Shown in pieces: positions 16,316 through 25,287 of a stretch of 64,000 nt of DNA (position 1 is the first letter of the stretch; each line of letters opens with the position of its first letter). The notes beneath the pieces are model-generated. The model was not told where the DNA came from. It saw nothing but the letters and a program-made list of their open reading frames with translations, and did no database searches. A program made the translations under genes and the position numbers. Where the stretch lies: assembly GCF_014212175.1 (NCBI RefSeq), contig NZ_JACJVR010000011.1:19020-83019 (forward strand). Reading direction: 5' to 3'. This stretch comes from Cohnella xylanilytica. GTDB lineage: Bacteria > Bacillota > Bacilli > Paenibacillales > Paenibacillaceae.

Positions 16316-17779
16316 ATGCTGTTCGTATGGATCGCCCTATGGCTCGTGGCCGCGTTCCTGGCGCTGGCCGACCGAAGATCGGCCGACCTGAAGCGTCTCG
16401 GCGCGGTCTCCTTCTTCGGGGGCACCGGCGCGCTGGCCGCCGTGCTGGATACCCGGTTCATTCCGCACCTGGAATCGTTGGGCGGCTACGAGGGCTTGGA
16501 GAGGCTCCTTTATCGCGTTCAGGCCGCCTGCTCGGTCTCCTCCTATTACGGAGTTCCGTATTTTTTTCTGTTGTTCGCGATCTCGTTCCGCGGGGGGAAG
16601 CTTCCTCCGAAGCTCCGGTATACGCTGCCCGCGGCGCTGCTGCTGCCGATCGTCTACGGCCTGCTGTTCACGCCGCCGTACAACGAGAGGACTCCGATCG
16701 CCTTCGGCGTCGCCGTCTGGTGGGCGGTGCCGTACATGCTCGCCGGAGCCGCGATTATCCTGTGGCGCCGCCCCCGGAATGCCGCGTGGTCGCCCGCCTA
16801 CTGGGTCGTCTGCTTGGCCGTGCTGCCTCCGGCTCTTATTTTCGCGGTCATGAACTATGTGCTTCCGAGCCTCGGCATGCTGCGGATGTGGGTGTACAAC
16901 ACCTGGTTCGTCGGACTCGGAGTGGCGGTGTTCGTCGTCGGCCTGTTCACGTACGGGTTCATGGGGCTTCGGCTGCTGGTCGACCGGCGCAGGCTGGATT
17001 CGACGCTGCGCGCGGTGACGTCGGGAACGGCGATTCTGAACCATGCGATGAAGAACGACGCGGGGAAAATCAAGCTGTTCGGCGAGAAAATGAAGGCGTA
17101 CGCGGAGAAGACGGGACAGCCGGAGCTTCTCGCCGATATCGAGACCGTCCTGGCGGCTTCGCGCCATATGCAGGAGATGATCTCCCGCGTGCATCGCCGC
17201 ACGGAGGATTTGGCGCTGCGCCTCGCCGACGCCGACCCGGGCGAGCTCGTCCGCGAGACGGCGGCGTCCTTCGCGCCTCTGCTCGGGGATGTCCGGCTGC
17301 GCGTGGACGCTCCGGAAGGCTGGCGCTGCCGTCTCGACCGGGAGCAGCTGCGGGAGGCGCTGTCGAACCTCGTCTCGAATGCGCTCGAAGCGATGAAGGG
17401 GCGGGGCGAACTGCGGATCGCTCTTCGGGAGACGAAGCGGGAGCTCGTCATCGAGGTTCGCGACACCGGACCGGGAATGGACCGGAAGGAGGCCGCGCGG
17501 GCGCTCGAGCCGTTCTTCACGACCAAGGGGGGCGGCACGAACTTCGGCCTCGGCTTGCCGTACGCCTACCACGTCATGCGCAAGCACGGGGGATCCCTGC
17601 ATATCGCGGGGAAGAAGGGCGAAGGCGCGAGCGTCTATTTGAATTTGCCGAAGAGAAGCGTCCGGGCCCGGTTCGTCGGCGGGACCGAGGCGGCGGTAGA
17701 AGCGGGGAAAGAAGCAAGCGTCGAAAGGATCGGCGAAGGAATCGGAGAAAGAGGCGGCGACGGGAGGCGGCAGAGATGA
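16316..17779 (+). CDS. membrane-bound sensor histidine kinase
   Basis: The 487-residue protein has about seven transmembrane helices in its first 220 residues and no large sensor loop. A phospho-acceptor box ILNHAMKNDAGKIK (His near 243) and a HATPase domain follow, with N box LVSNALEAM, G1 VRDTGPGMD and G2 FGLGLPYA. The end is a Gly/Glu/Arg-rich tail after about residue 450. ATG 16316 lies behind CGGAGG. The stop overlaps the start of the LuxR-type response regulator (ATGA), so the two form a two-component pair. The membrane sensor suggests detection of a membrane-linked or intramembrane signal. Confidence 0.9.
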   Translation: MLFVWIALWLVAAFLALADRRSADLKRLGAVSFFGGTGALAAVLDTRFIPHLESLGGYEGLERLLYRVQAACSVSSYYGVPYFFLLFAISFRGGKLPPKLRYTLPAALLLPIVYGLLFTPPYNERTPIAFGVAVWWAVPYMLAGAAIILWRRPRNAAWSPAYWVVCLAVLPPALIFAVMNYVLPSLGMLRMWVYNTWFVGLGVAVFVVGLFTYGFMGLRLLVDRRRLDSTLRAVTSGTAILNHAMKNDAGKIKLFGEKMKAYAEKTGQPELLADIETVLAASRHMQEMISRVHRRTEDLALRLADADPGELVRETAASFAPLLGDVRLRVDAPEGWRCRLDREQLREALSNLVSNALEAMKGRGELRIALRETKRELVIEVRDTGPGMDRKEAARALEPFFTTKGGGTNFGLGLPYAYHVMRKHGGSLHIAGKKGEGASVYLNLPKRSVRARFVGGTEAAVEAGKEASVERIGEGIGERGGDGRRQR

Positions 17780-18447
17780 ACCCGGTTCGAGTGTGGATCG
17801 TCGAGGACGATAAAGATTGGTTGCGAGGCTTGGCGGATTATCTGAACCGGCAGGACGGCATCGAGGTCCGCTTCGCCTCCGGCTCGCCGGAGGAGGTCCG
17901 GCGAACGCTGCGCGAGAGCGAAGACCCGGCCGACGTCGTCCTTATGGACATTATGCTGCACGGCGTCCCCGAAGGGATCGCGCTGGCCGAGGAGGTCGCC
18001 TTGGCTTCGGGAGCGAGCGTCGTCATGCTGACTTCGCTGGAGGAGAAGGAGCTCATCCTGCGCTCGTTCCAGGCCGGCGCGATCGACTACCGCGTCAAGT
18101 CCGCCTTCGAGGAGCTGCCGGAAGCCGTCCGCGCGGCCGCCCGCAAGCGGTCGCCGATCAGCCCCGAGGCGGCGGAGCGGATGCGGGAGGAATTCCGCCG
18201 GCTGAAGCGGCTGGAGCGCGAGTTCGAGGTCCGCAAGTTCAAGGACCTCGTGACGCCGTCCGAGCTGGAGCTGCTCGAGATGATCGATCAAGGCTATTCG
18301 CAGTCGCAGATCGCCGACAAGCGGTTCGTCTCCATCCGCACCGTGAAGAATCACGTGGGCAACATCCTCCGGAAGCTGAAGGCGGGCAGCTCCAAGGAGG
18401 CCGCCCGTCAAGCGAAGGAGATGGGCTTGTTCGACCGGGATGATTAA
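17776..18447 (+). CDS. LuxR/NarL-type response regulator
   Basis: The 223-residue protein has a receiver domain (VWIVEDDKDWLRGLADYL, acceptor Asp in VVLMDIMLHG, conserved Thr/Ser in VVMLTS, Lys in YRVKS) and a C-terminal LuxR helix-turn-helix (LVTPSELELLEMIDQGYSQ...SIRTVKNHVGNILRKL). ATG 17776 overlaps the kinase stop and follows GGGAGGCGG. It is the cognate regulator of the upstream membrane kinase. A terminator follows 34 bp downstream. Confidence 0.92.
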   Translation: MNPVRVWIVEDDKDWLRGLADYLNRQDGIEVRFASGSPEEVRRTLRESEDPADVVLMDIMLHGVPEGIALAEEVALASGASVVMLTSLEEKELILRSFQAGAIDYRVKSAFEELPEAVRAAARKRSPISPEAAERMREEFRRLKRLEREFEVRKFKDLVTPSELELLEMIDQGYSQSQIADKRFVSIRTVKNHVGNILRKLKAGSSKEAARQAKEMGLFDRDD

Positions 18448-18481
18448 GGCGGCCGACGGTGTGCGAATAAGCCGATGAGAG

Positions 18482-18513
18482 TAGTACCAGACGAAGATGG
18501 TACTATTTTTTTT
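18482..18513 (+). terminator. terminator after the kinase/response-regulator pair
   Basis: TAGTACCA (18482-18489) pairs with TGGTACTA (18498-18505), followed by eight T residues. Confidence 0.85.
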
Positions 18514-18590
18514 GCGCTTTTTTTCTACAATGAGACTGCAAGGATAGACTAGGGAGAGCGGTCTCAATCGCTTGAACGGAGGGGGTTGCC

Positions 18591-19310
18591 ATGGAATTCG
18601 AAGCGTACCACGCGGCGCACTGGGCGGCGCTCGCCGTCGCGGCCGCGGTTCTCTTCATCATCGTCGGCCAGCGGGAGAGGCTGCGGCGGCCGGGCGCGAA
18701 CCGAGCGGCCCGACGGTCGCTCGCCGCCCTCCTCGCCGGGAGCGAGGCGGCGCTGCAAATCTCGTATGCGGTCGGAGGCGGCTGGGACGTCTATGCGCTG
18801 CCGTTCGAGCTGTGCAGCATCACCTTGTGGCTGTCGGCGGTCTTGCTGCTGACCGGCAACCGCAGGCTGTACGAGGTGTCGTTCTTCCTCGGCACGCTCG
18901 GCGCGACGCAGGCGCTGCTGACGCCGAACCTTAGCGCGACGTTCCCCGAGTTCGGCTACTTCCACTTCTTCATCGCGCATATCGCCATCGTGGCGGCGAA
19001 CGTCTACATGACCGTCGTCGAACGGCTCCGGCCGACGTTCTCCTCCGTGCTGCGGGCGCTCGCCTGGCTGCATGCGCTGGCTATCCCGGCCGCGATCGCC
19101 AACCTCGCGTTCGGAACGAACTTCATGTACCTGGCGCGCAAGCCGAACACGGCCTCGCTGCTCGACCTGCTGGGGCCGTGGCCTTGGTATCTGCTCCAGC
19201 TCGAAGTCGTCGCTTTTCTGCTGTGCCTGGCCCTGCTCGGACTCGTGCGTCTGGCGGACCGTCTGGCTGGCTCTAACGAAGCTTACGGGAGGCTGAAGCC
19301 GAACGAATAA
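18591..19310 (+). CDS. TIGR02206 (YwaF)-family membrane protein
   Basis: The 239-residue integral membrane protein has about seven hydrophobic helices and the family signature region FELCSITLWLSAVLLLTGNR, followed by NPYxxxH-like elements seen here as PNLSATFPEFGYFHFFIAH. The late motif GTNFMYLARKPNTASLLDLLG is also typical. Members occur in many Firmicutes as single genes; function is unknown. ATG 18591 follows ACGGAGGGGG. It sits before a DUF817 membrane protein gene, 191 bp apart. Confidence 0.8.
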   Translation: MEFEAYHAAHWAALAVAAAVLFIIVGQRERLRRPGANRAARRSLAALLAGSEAALQISYAVGGGWDVYALPFELCSITLWLSAVLLLTGNRRLYEVSFFLGTLGATQALLTPNLSATFPEFGYFHFFIAHIAIVAANVYMTVVERLRPTFSSVLRALAWLHALAIPAAIANLAFGTNFMYLARKPNTASLLDLLGPWPWYLLQLEVVAFLLCLALLGLVRLADRLAGSNEAYGRLKPNE

Positions 19311-19501
19311 GGTTCTTCGCAACGGCTCGCGATGTCGGATTCCGACAGACGTATGCCCGCGGAAGGCGCGTCCGGAAGCAACAAGCAGAAGCATCGAATA
19401 GGCAGAGGGAATAAAGAACCGCGACCGATTGAACTTTCCGCGTTCATCTCTCGTACCATTTGGCATACAACGAAGATAGAATGCGTCGAGGGGGAAGCGG
19501 A

Positions 19502-20338
19502 ATGGGGAAGGCAATCCGCAGGCTGATCGAATTCGGGTGGACGCAGGCGCTCTGCTGCCTGTTCCCGGTCGCGATCTTCGCGGCGATGGCGGCGACGAAG
19601 GCGGTGTCGATCCCGTTCGTGCCGCGCTACGATCTGATTCTGCTGATCTGCATCGCCGTGCAGGCGGGCATGATCCTGTTCAAGCTGGAGACGGCGGACG
19701 AGTTGAAGGTCATCACGCTGTTCCACGTCATCGGGCTCGGACTGGAGCTGTTCAAGGTGCATGCGGGATCCTGGTCGTATCCGGAGGAAGCGTGGACGAA
19801 GGTCGGGGGAGTGCCGCTGTACAGCGGATTTATGTATGCGAGCGTGGCCAGCTACATCTGCCAGGCGTGGAGAAGGTTCGATCTGAGATTCGAGCGTTGG
19901 CCGAATCCGTACGCGACGACGGGGATCGCCGTCGTCATTTACGCCAACTTTTTCACCCATCATTACATTCCGGATCTGAGATGGCCGATTATGGCCGCGC
20001 TGCTCGTCGTCTTCCTGAAGTCTTGGGTCGCGTTCCGGGTGGGCGGACGGGTGTACCGGATGCCGCTGCTCGTCTCGTTCGTCCTGATCGGCTTCTTCAT
20101 CTGGGTGGCGGAGAACATCTCGACTTATCTGGGAGCCTGGCAGTATCCGAATCAGGAGGTTCGTTGGAATCTCGTGCATTGGGGGAAAATCAGCTCCTGG
20201 TTCCTGCTCGTCATCATCAGCATCATCATCGTCGTTCAGCTGAAGGATCTCAAGTACCGGCTGCTCCCCCGCGCGTGGGCTCGTAGAGGGGCAGCCGGCG
20301 GGGAGACGGCTAAGCGTTCGGATACCGTTCCCGAATGA
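19502..20338 (+). CDS. DUF817-family membrane protein
   Basis: The 278-residue protein has about seven transmembrane helices and family-typical segments such as LGLELFKVHAGSWSYPE, FMYASVASYICQAWRRFDL and NISTYLGAWQYPNQE. Function is unknown; the family is annotated only as a conserved membrane protein. The start is taken as ATG 19502 (MGKAIRRLIEF) behind GAGGGGG rather than 19460. The last codons lie in a 39-bp sequence (20300-20338) repeated at 25249-25287, where it encodes the end of a DinB gene on the other strand, so the present C-terminal tail may not be ancestral. Confidence 0.85.
   Translation: MGKAIRRLIEFGWTQALCCLFPVAIFAAMAATKAVSIPFVPRYDLILLICIAVQAGMILFKLETADELKVITLFHVIGLGLELFKVHAGSWSYPEEAWTKVGGVPLYSGFMYASVASYICQAWRRFDLRFERWPNPYATTGIAVVIYANFFTHHYIPDLRWPIMAALLVVFLKSWVAFRVGGRVYRMPLLVSFVLIGFFIWVAENISTYLGAWQYPNQEVRWNLVHWGKISSWFLLVIISIIIVVQLKDLKYRLLPRAWARRGAAGGETAKRSDTVPE
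20300..20338 (+). repeat. 39-bp direct repeat, left copy
   Basis: From GGGGAGACGGCTAAGCGTTC to the stop TGA of the DUF817 gene, 38 of 39 bases equal 25249-25287 in the same orientation (one G/A change at 20320 versus 25269). The two copies enclose a 4.9-kb block with an SDR gene, a two-component system and a membrane protein gene. Confidence 0.95.
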
Positions 20339-20372
20339 GACCTTCGTCCAACTTATACGATGAATACCTGGC

Positions 20373-20406
20373 GAGGGTGGAGCCCGAACTCCATCCTCTT
20401 TTTTTT
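20373..20406 (+). terminator. terminator after DUF817 gene
   Basis: GAGGGTGGAG pairs with CTCCATCCTC (one G-T pair) around a short loop, followed by eight T residues. Confidence 0.8.
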
Positions 20407-20456
20407 GCGTTCGCCCAGGTGAGATGCTCCCGGATCCGGATTTTTCCCGGAAGTTT

Positions 20457-20474
20457 CTCCCGGGAAGCCGGGAG
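20457..20474. repeat. inverted repeat CTCCCGG-GAAG-CCGGGAG
   Basis: A perfect 7-bp inverted repeat with a GAAG loop lies 160 bp upstream of the SDR start. A near copy (CTTCCCGG-GAAT-CCGGGAAG) lies at 25168-25187 upstream of the facing operon. It could be an operator or a structured leader. The rest of the 296-bp gap (20339-20634) holds only the terminator. Confidence 0.5.
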
Positions 20475-20634
20475 GCCTTCCCTTGTCGGGGGTGCGGCGC
20501 CGAAATACGATGAACTCGGGAGGCGAAACTCTATGAGAGGAGATTAAGATCGTGACAAGAAGGGCGAATGCCGCCCGGCGGCCGCCCGGCTCTTCGCTAG
20601 AGAACGATCGGATAGAGAGGGAGAGAGCGCGGAT

Positions 20635-21387
20635 ATGGCAAGCATTATCGTAACCGGAGTATCGAGAGGGATCGGAGAGGCCTTGGCCGCGGCCCTGCTG
20701 GAGCGAGGGCATCGGGTCGTCGGCATCTCGCGAAGCGGCAACGCGGCTCTGCGGAGCCACGCGGAATATCGGGAGATCGCGGCGGATCTTGGGGATTCGG
20801 CCGCCTTGGAACGGTTGCTGAGGCAAGCGCTCGAGCTGTCTGGGCCTTCGGCCCGGACGGAAGGAATCGGCCTGGTGAACAACGCGGCCGTTCTCCGCCC
20901 GCTGAGGGGGGCGGAGAGTTCGAGTCCGGCGGAGATCGCCTATCATCTTCAGGTCAACCTTGCGGCTCCCGTCGTACTGTGCGCGCTGTTCGCCCGCCAT
21001 ACGGAACTCTGGGCGTGCGACAAAAGGATTCTCAACGTCACGTCCGCTTCCGCGGAGATTTTGCTTCCGGGAATGAGCTGCTACTGCACGGCTAAGGCCG
21101 GGCTCGACGTCTTCACGAGGACGATGGGACTCGAGCAGCAAGCCAAAGCGCATCCGATCCGGGTCGCTTCCGTCTGGCCGGGCATGATCGAGACGTCCAT
21201 GCAAGCGGAGGCGCGAGAGCAGCCGGCCGCGGCGTTCCCCGGAAGGGACGTCTTCGTCGCAGCGAAGGAAGACGGCTTGTTGTCTACAGCCGCCCATACG
21301 GCCGGGAGATTGGCGGATCTGCTGTTCAGCAATGCCTATCCTCAGGGCGAGGTCGTCCGGAATTTGGAGGGATTCTCTTCAAGGTAG
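20635..21387 (+). CDS. SDR-family oxidoreductase (benzil/sepiapterin reductase-like)
   Basis: The 250-residue protein has the classical SDR motifs: TGVSRGIGEA (TGxxxGxG cofactor loop), VNNAA (NAG-like), the Ser in NVTSASAE, and YCTAKAG, which supplies the catalytic Tyr and Lys as YxxxK. The closest recognised group is the YueD/sepiapterin reductase-like benzil reductases, NADPH enzymes reducing carbonyl compounds in the cytoplasm. ATG 20635 follows GGGAGAGAG. It converges with a NarL-type response regulator gene; a shared terminator lies between. Confidence 0.88.
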   Translation: MASIIVTGVSRGIGEALAAALLERGHRVVGISRSGNAALRSHAEYREIAADLGDSAALERLLRQALELSGPSARTEGIGLVNNAAVLRPLRGAESSSPAEIAYHLQVNLAAPVVLCALFARHTELWACDKRILNVTSASAEILLPGMSCYCTAKAGLDVFTRTMGLEQQAKAHPIRVASVWPGMIETSMQAEAREQPAAAFPGRDVFVAAKEDGLLSTAAHTAGRLADLLFSNAYPQGEVVRNLEGFSSR

Positions 21388-21425
21388 ACCAAGGAACGTT
21401 CGGCTAAGCCCGCCATCCTTAGAAG

Positions 21426-21460
21426 AAAGAGCCGCGTATCCTTAACGGAAGCGGCTCTTC
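21426..21460 (-). terminator. bidirectional terminator between SDR and NarL-type genes
   Basis: AAGAGCCGC pairs with GCGGCTCTT over a 15-nt loop. T-rich sequence follows best on the minus strand (TTTCTTCT), so it mainly ends the response-regulator operon. Confidence 0.65.
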
Positions 21461-21462
21461 GT

Positions 21463-22107
21463 TCAATCCCGATTCCCCTTCAGCAGACGGGCCGCTTCAT
21501 GCCGGTCCCTGACCTGCAGCTTGTTCAGAATGGAGGAGACATGGTTGGCGACCGTTTTGGCGCTGAGCCCCAGAGCCGCGGCGATGTCCGAATTGGCCGC
21601 GTCCTCGATGAGCAGCGCGAGCACTTCCTTCTCGCGCGGGGTCAGCTCCTTCAGCGCTTCGATTCCATACTCCTGCCGGGTGGCGAAGTCGATGACGCGG
21701 GACGCGACATGCGGACCGAAGATCGCCTCTCCGCCGGCTACCGCGCGGATGGCGCGAAGGATCTCGTCCTTGGAGGCGTCCTTCAGGATATAGCCGCGGG
21801 CGCCTGCCTTCATGGCCGTCAACACGGACGCGTCGTCGCGGAACATCGTCAGCATCAGAATGCGGACCTCCGGGCGGGCGGCGCGTATCCGCTGGGCGGC
21901 TTCCATCCCGCTCATCCCCGGCATCCGGATATCCATTAGAATGACGTCGGGCTGAAGCTCTTCCGCCAGTCGGACCGCTTCCTCGCCGGTCGTCGCTTCC
22001 CCGATCCAACGCATATCCTCCGCCGTCTCAAGCATCGTCTGGACGCCCTGGCGGAAGAGGGGATGATCGTCCGCGACCAGCACGCGGATTGGGATTGCCT
22101 CGTTCAT
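21463..22107 (-). CDS. NarL/LuxR-type response regulator
   Basis: The 214-residue protein has a receiver domain ([18 protein letters not shown], acceptor Asp in [13 protein letters not shown], Lys in YILKDA) and a LuxR helix-turn-helix ([20 protein letters not shown]...[16 protein letters not shown]). The start follows GAGAGGAG and lies 1 bp after the stop of the kinase gene, so it is the cognate regulator of that kinase. Targets are unknown; the nearby inverted repeats at 20457 and 25168 are candidate sites. Confidence 0.94.
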   Translation of the reverse strand: MNEAIPIRVLVADDHPLFRQGVQTMLETAEDMRWIGEATTGEEAVRLAEELQPDVILMDIRMPGMSGMEAAQRIRAARPEVRILMLTMFRDDASVLTAMKAGARGYILKDASKDEILRAIRAVAGGEAIFGPHVASRVIDFATRQEYGIEALKELTPREKEVLALLIEDAANSDIAAALGLSAKTVANHVSSILNKLQVRDRHEAARLLKGNRD

Positions 22108-22108
22108 C

Positions 22109-24295
22109 TCAATGCTCCTCTCTCGAATAATTATTGCAAGGAAGCCATGCGTCGATGGAGGTGCCGTTCCCAGGCGACGAACTCAGAGCCCAGCTCCCGC
22201 CTAGCTCCGCCGCGCGTTCGCGCATGGACGCGAGTCCGATTCCGCGAACCTGGGAGCCGTTGCTGGCCCCGGCGGCTCCCGGGGCGAACCCGGCGCCGTT
22301 ATCGGCGACCGACAGCCGCAGCCCTTCGTTCTCCATGGCGACGCGTATCTCGCATCTCGTGGCCCGGGAATGCTTCACGCAATTCAGCATCGCTTCGACG
22401 AGAATGCGGTAGGCGGCCACCTCGACGGCTGCCGGCAGGGGAGGCAGAGGGTCATGCGGTTCGACGATCTCGATCGCGAGGCGGCCTCCGCTGCCCTTCG
22501 AGACCTCCGGGAGAGAAGAAGCGATCGCCCGAAGCTCGTCCCTCTTCTGCTTGACCGCTTCAAGCAGCCCTAATTCGTCCAAGGCCGGCGGCCGAAGCTC
22601 GTAGACAAGCCCTCGAATATCTTCGACCGTCTGTCGGATGACGGTCTTCAGCCCGGACACGAGGGCGCCCGCCCGTTCCGTGTCCCGCTTCATCCATTCC
22701 TCCGCGGAATCCGCGTTCAGCGCCAGCGCCGCGAGCCTGGGGGCGAGATCGTCGTGCAGGTTGCGGCGAATCGCCAGCCGCTCTTCTTCGCGCGCCAGGA
22801 TAATCCTCTCCCGCGATTGCTGCAGCTCCTGGGCCAGCAGCCGAATGTCCAGCATCTGCTTCGCTCCCGCCACGACGACGCCGGCTTGGCGGGCAAGCAG
22901 CTCCAGCATCCTGCGGTCCTGACCTGGGAACGGCTCTCCGGACGGGGAACGGGAGACGGTCAGAATGCCCAACTCTTCGCCGTTCACCACGAGCGGCAAT
23001 TCCTCGAACCGGTCCTCGTCCGCAGGCTTCGTGCCCGCTTCGGCTACCTCGGCGAAGCCGCCGTTGCGGCTCAGCTTAAGAGAGACGTAGGGGAGCTTCA
23101 AGGTGTCGCGAACCGTCTTGACGACGAGCAGCATCGCGTCTTCGGGACGGTGCGGCTCCTTCAGGCGGTGTCCGAGCCGAAGCAGGACCGCGAACGGATC
23201 CTCCTTCTCCCCGTAGAGGAGCCGATTAAGCCCGTTCTGAATCCGCTCCTTAAGCGGAGCGAAGAGGACCGCTATCAGCCCGGTGGCGGCCAGGGAGACG
23301 GCGGCCTGGTTCCCCGTTCCGAATACCGTGCCCAAGTACCATACGGTTCCGACGTAGAGGACGGCTAGACTGCCGCTGAGCGCCGCGTAGAGGATCGTGC
23401 GGTTGACGATCGGTTCGATATTCCACAGCCGGTATCGCTGCACGGAGACGACCAGCGTCAATGGAAGCAGAAGGAAGAGCAGCCGGCTGGCGGCTTCCAC
23501 GAGGAGCATGCCCGCGGGATCGCGCGATTCGTAGAAGTCGGGGTTCCAAGCGAGCGGAAGCAGATTGACGGCGCCGACGCCAAGGATCATTATGCTGAAG
23601 CCGAGCACGAATAGCCGGGTCTGCTCCTGCTGCTTCGTGTCCGCGGCGAAGCGGTATCGATAGATCTGGACGAACAGCAGCAAGCCGTAGAAGGCGACCA
23701 TCCAGAGGCCGGTCAGCCATGAGGGCCAGAGGGAGATCGGCCAGCTCGGCGGAGCCGCGGTCGAGAGGAACCGGGGAACGAACACGAGCCAGCCGGCGAC
23801 GCTCATCCAGCGGCGGGGAACCCCGCTTCCCGGGAATAGAAGCCCGAACAGGAAGACGGACAGGAAGGCCGCGGCGTCCGCGAGCCGGTAAATCGGCCGG
23901 ACCGCCTCCCAAGCGGAGGCGTGAAGAAGGGAATCCGGATACATCGTGATAAAAGCGTAGGAAATAAGAAGGACGCAGCCGACCAGCGGGACGGGCTCGC
24001 GCGAGCGCTTGCGGAGAAGAACGCCGGCAGCCCCGGCGTAGATCAAGAAGCAGACGAGATCGAAGCCCGCGTAAAGCGCCGCCAGGCCGGAAGGAGTCAG
24101 CCCCCATGAATCTCGCAGCGAGGAAGGCAGCATCTCAATCGAGGCCCCCGGACATGAGGTGCCGGCGCAGCCTTCGAGATAGCGGTCATAAATCGGCAAT
24201 CCCGATAAAAAAAGCAGGCTTAGAAGCCCGCTCCACAGAAGCGCGGCGAAGCGGAACGCTTGAATGCCGCGCGCGCCGATTCGAATCGTTCGCAT
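22109..24295 (-). CDS. NarL-type sensor histidine kinase with membrane and GAF domains
   Basis: The 728-residue protein has about eight transmembrane helices in its first half, with Cys-containing loop GCAGTSCPG between the first two. A GAF-like domain follows (about residues 400-530, KLPYVSLKLSRNGGFAEVAE), then a HisKA_3 dimerisation domain with EERLAIRRNLHDDLAPRL (phospho-acceptor His in the LHDDL box) and a C-terminal HATPase (DNGAGF, GIGLASMRERA). The start ATG 24295 has AAGGGTGA upstream and overlaps the end region of the preceding membrane protein gene by only a short gap, suggesting one operon: membrane protein, kinase, regulator. The overall layout resembles LiaS/DesK-type kinases but is larger. 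Confidence 0.9.
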   Translation of the reverse strand: MRTIRIGARGIQAFRFAALLWSGLLSLLFLSGLPIYDRYLEGCAGTSCPGASIEMLPSSLRDSWGLTPSGLAALYAGFDLVCFLIYAGAAGVLLRKRSREPVPLVGCVLLISYAFITMYPDSLLHASAWEAVRPIYRLADAAAFLSVFLFGLLFPGSGVPRRWMSVAGWLVFVPRFLSTAAPPSWPISLWPSWLTGLWMVAFYGLLLFVQIYRYRFAADTKQQEQTRLFVLGFSIMILGVGAVNLLPLAWNPDFYESRDPAGMLLVEAASRLLFLLLPLTLVVSVQRYRLWNIEPIVNRTILYAALSGSLAVLYVGTVWYLGTVFGTGNQAAVSLAATGLIAVLFAPLKERIQNGLNRLLYGEKEDPFAVLLRLGHRLKEPHRPEDAMLLVVKTVRDTLKLPYVSLKLSRNGGFAEVAEAGTKPADEDRFEELPLVVNGEELGILTVSRSPSGEPFPGQDRRMLELLARQAGVVVAGAKQMLDIRLLAQELQQSRERIILAREEERLAIRRNLHDDLAPRLAALALNADSAEEWMKRDTERAGALVSGLKTVIRQTVEDIRGLVYELRPPALDELGLLEAVKQKRDELRAIASSLPEVSKGSGGRLAIEIVEPHDPLPPLPAAVEVAAYRILVEAMLNCVKHSRATRCEIRVAMENEGLRLSVADNGAGFAPGAAGASNGSQVRGIGLASMRERAAELGGSWALSSSPGNGTSIDAWLPCNNYSREEH

Positions 24296-24303
24296 GCCAT
24301 CGA

Positions 24304-25092
24304 TCACCCTTGGTCGCGACGGGCGGACAAGAGGATATACCCGGCTCCGACCGCGGCCGAAGCGATTCCGCCCCATGTCCCCAAACTACCAGCATGGTGG
24401 GGAATTGTCAACGCAGCGGCGGCGAGATAGAGATAGACGATTCCCGTCAGTATTCCAAGACGGACGCTGTCGCGGCTTCTTCCGGCCGCGAAGAAGCCGG
24501 CCATGATTAAGTTGAGGTAGAGGGCGGAGTTCTCTCCCCACCGGAACTCATCGTCCAGGCCGGCCCATTGGTTCGATATTCCTCTCCAGATCAAGGGGAG
24601 CAGAGCCGCGGCGGCCGCGGCCGTCAACATCGCGACGGGGCGGCTCGGCGTCCGCGTCTCGCCGGAGGACCGGAAGACTTGGTCCCGATAAGGATAAGCG
24701 GCATACAGCGAGAGACAGACGACGGCGAACATTCCGGTTACGAACAGCTTCTTCACGTACAGGTTCCAGTCGGTGATCGCGAGAGCGACCAAGAACACCC
24801 CGTGCCCGAGAATGTAGAATCGGAGTACGGCGGGACCGGCTGCGGGCCGGAAGAGCAGCATCACAAGGCTGCCTCCGAGCAGCAGGCCGATCAAGGCGCC
24901 GTGAACGCCGCCGTGCCAATGAAGCTCGTACGGCAAGTAGCTCTCGGATCTCGTGAAGGGCAGAAGCAGCTCGATAAAGCCGTCGAGGGCGGCGAAGCTT
25001 CCCAATGCGAACACGGCGGCGAGAATGCGGAATACCGCCATTCGCCATCTGGTCGGCCGGCGTTCCATAGCAAGAGGCGTCTGTACTTCCAT
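24304..25092 (-). CDS. conserved membrane protein, unknown function
   Basis: The 262-residue protein has about seven to eight transmembrane helices. A conserved-looking His cluster lies in YELHWHGGVHGALIG near residue 60, at the end of helix 1, and a second His pair in TIPHHAGSLG near the end. No family was recognised. ATG 25092 follows AAGGAGAG. It is the first gene of the three-gene operon with the sensor kinase and response regulator, so it may supply an input to that kinase or be its product-sensing partner; this is inference from order only. Confidence 0.7.
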   Translation of the reverse strand: MEVQTPLAMERRPTRWRMAVFRILAAVFALGSFAALDGFIELLLPFTRSESYLPYELHWHGGVHGALIGLLLGGSLVMLLFRPAAGPAVLRFYILGHGVFLVALAITDWNLYVKKLFVTGMFAVVCLSLYAAYPYRDQVFRSSGETRTPSRPVAMLTAAAAAALLPLIWRGISNQWAGLDDEFRWGENSALYLNLIMAGFFAAGRSRDSVRLGILTGIVYLYLAAAALTIPHHAGSLGTWGGIASAAVGAGYILLSARRDQG

Positions 25093-25167
25093 AGAAAATC
25101 TCTCCTTCAGGGATGGTATCGTACTCCTCCAGCGTAATCGCGGTCGGCCGCGGCCAGCCAGTGGAGG

Positions 25168-25187
25168 CTTCCCGGGAATCCGGGAAG
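25168..25187. repeat. inverted repeat CTTCCCGG-GAAT-CCGGGAAG
   Basis: A perfect 8-bp inverted repeat with a 4-nt loop lies 76 bp upstream of the membrane-protein/kinase operon. It resembles the repeat at 20457-20474 at the other end of the same block. Confidence 0.5.
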
Positions 25188-25248
25188 TTCCGCCGGGAAT
25201 CCGCCGATACGAAGAGTGGACTTGTCGATACCCGTCCCTATTCGGAGA

Positions 25249-25287
25249 GGGGAGACGGCTAAGCGTTCAGATACCGTTCCCGAATGA
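25249..25287 (+). repeat. 39-bp direct repeat, right copy
   Basis: This copy covers the last nine codons and stop of the DinB gene (on the minus strand) and 10 bp beyond. It equals 20300-20338 at 38 of 39 positions. In DinB proteins an ending like RIIRERYLNA is natural, so this copy is likely the original. Confidence 0.95.

Noticed and set aside
20300..25287. Composite transposon as the cause of the 39-bp repeat
   Set aside because: No transposase, terminal inverted repeats of an IS, or integrase gene was found inside or beside the block, and 39 bp is too long for an ordinary target-site duplication.
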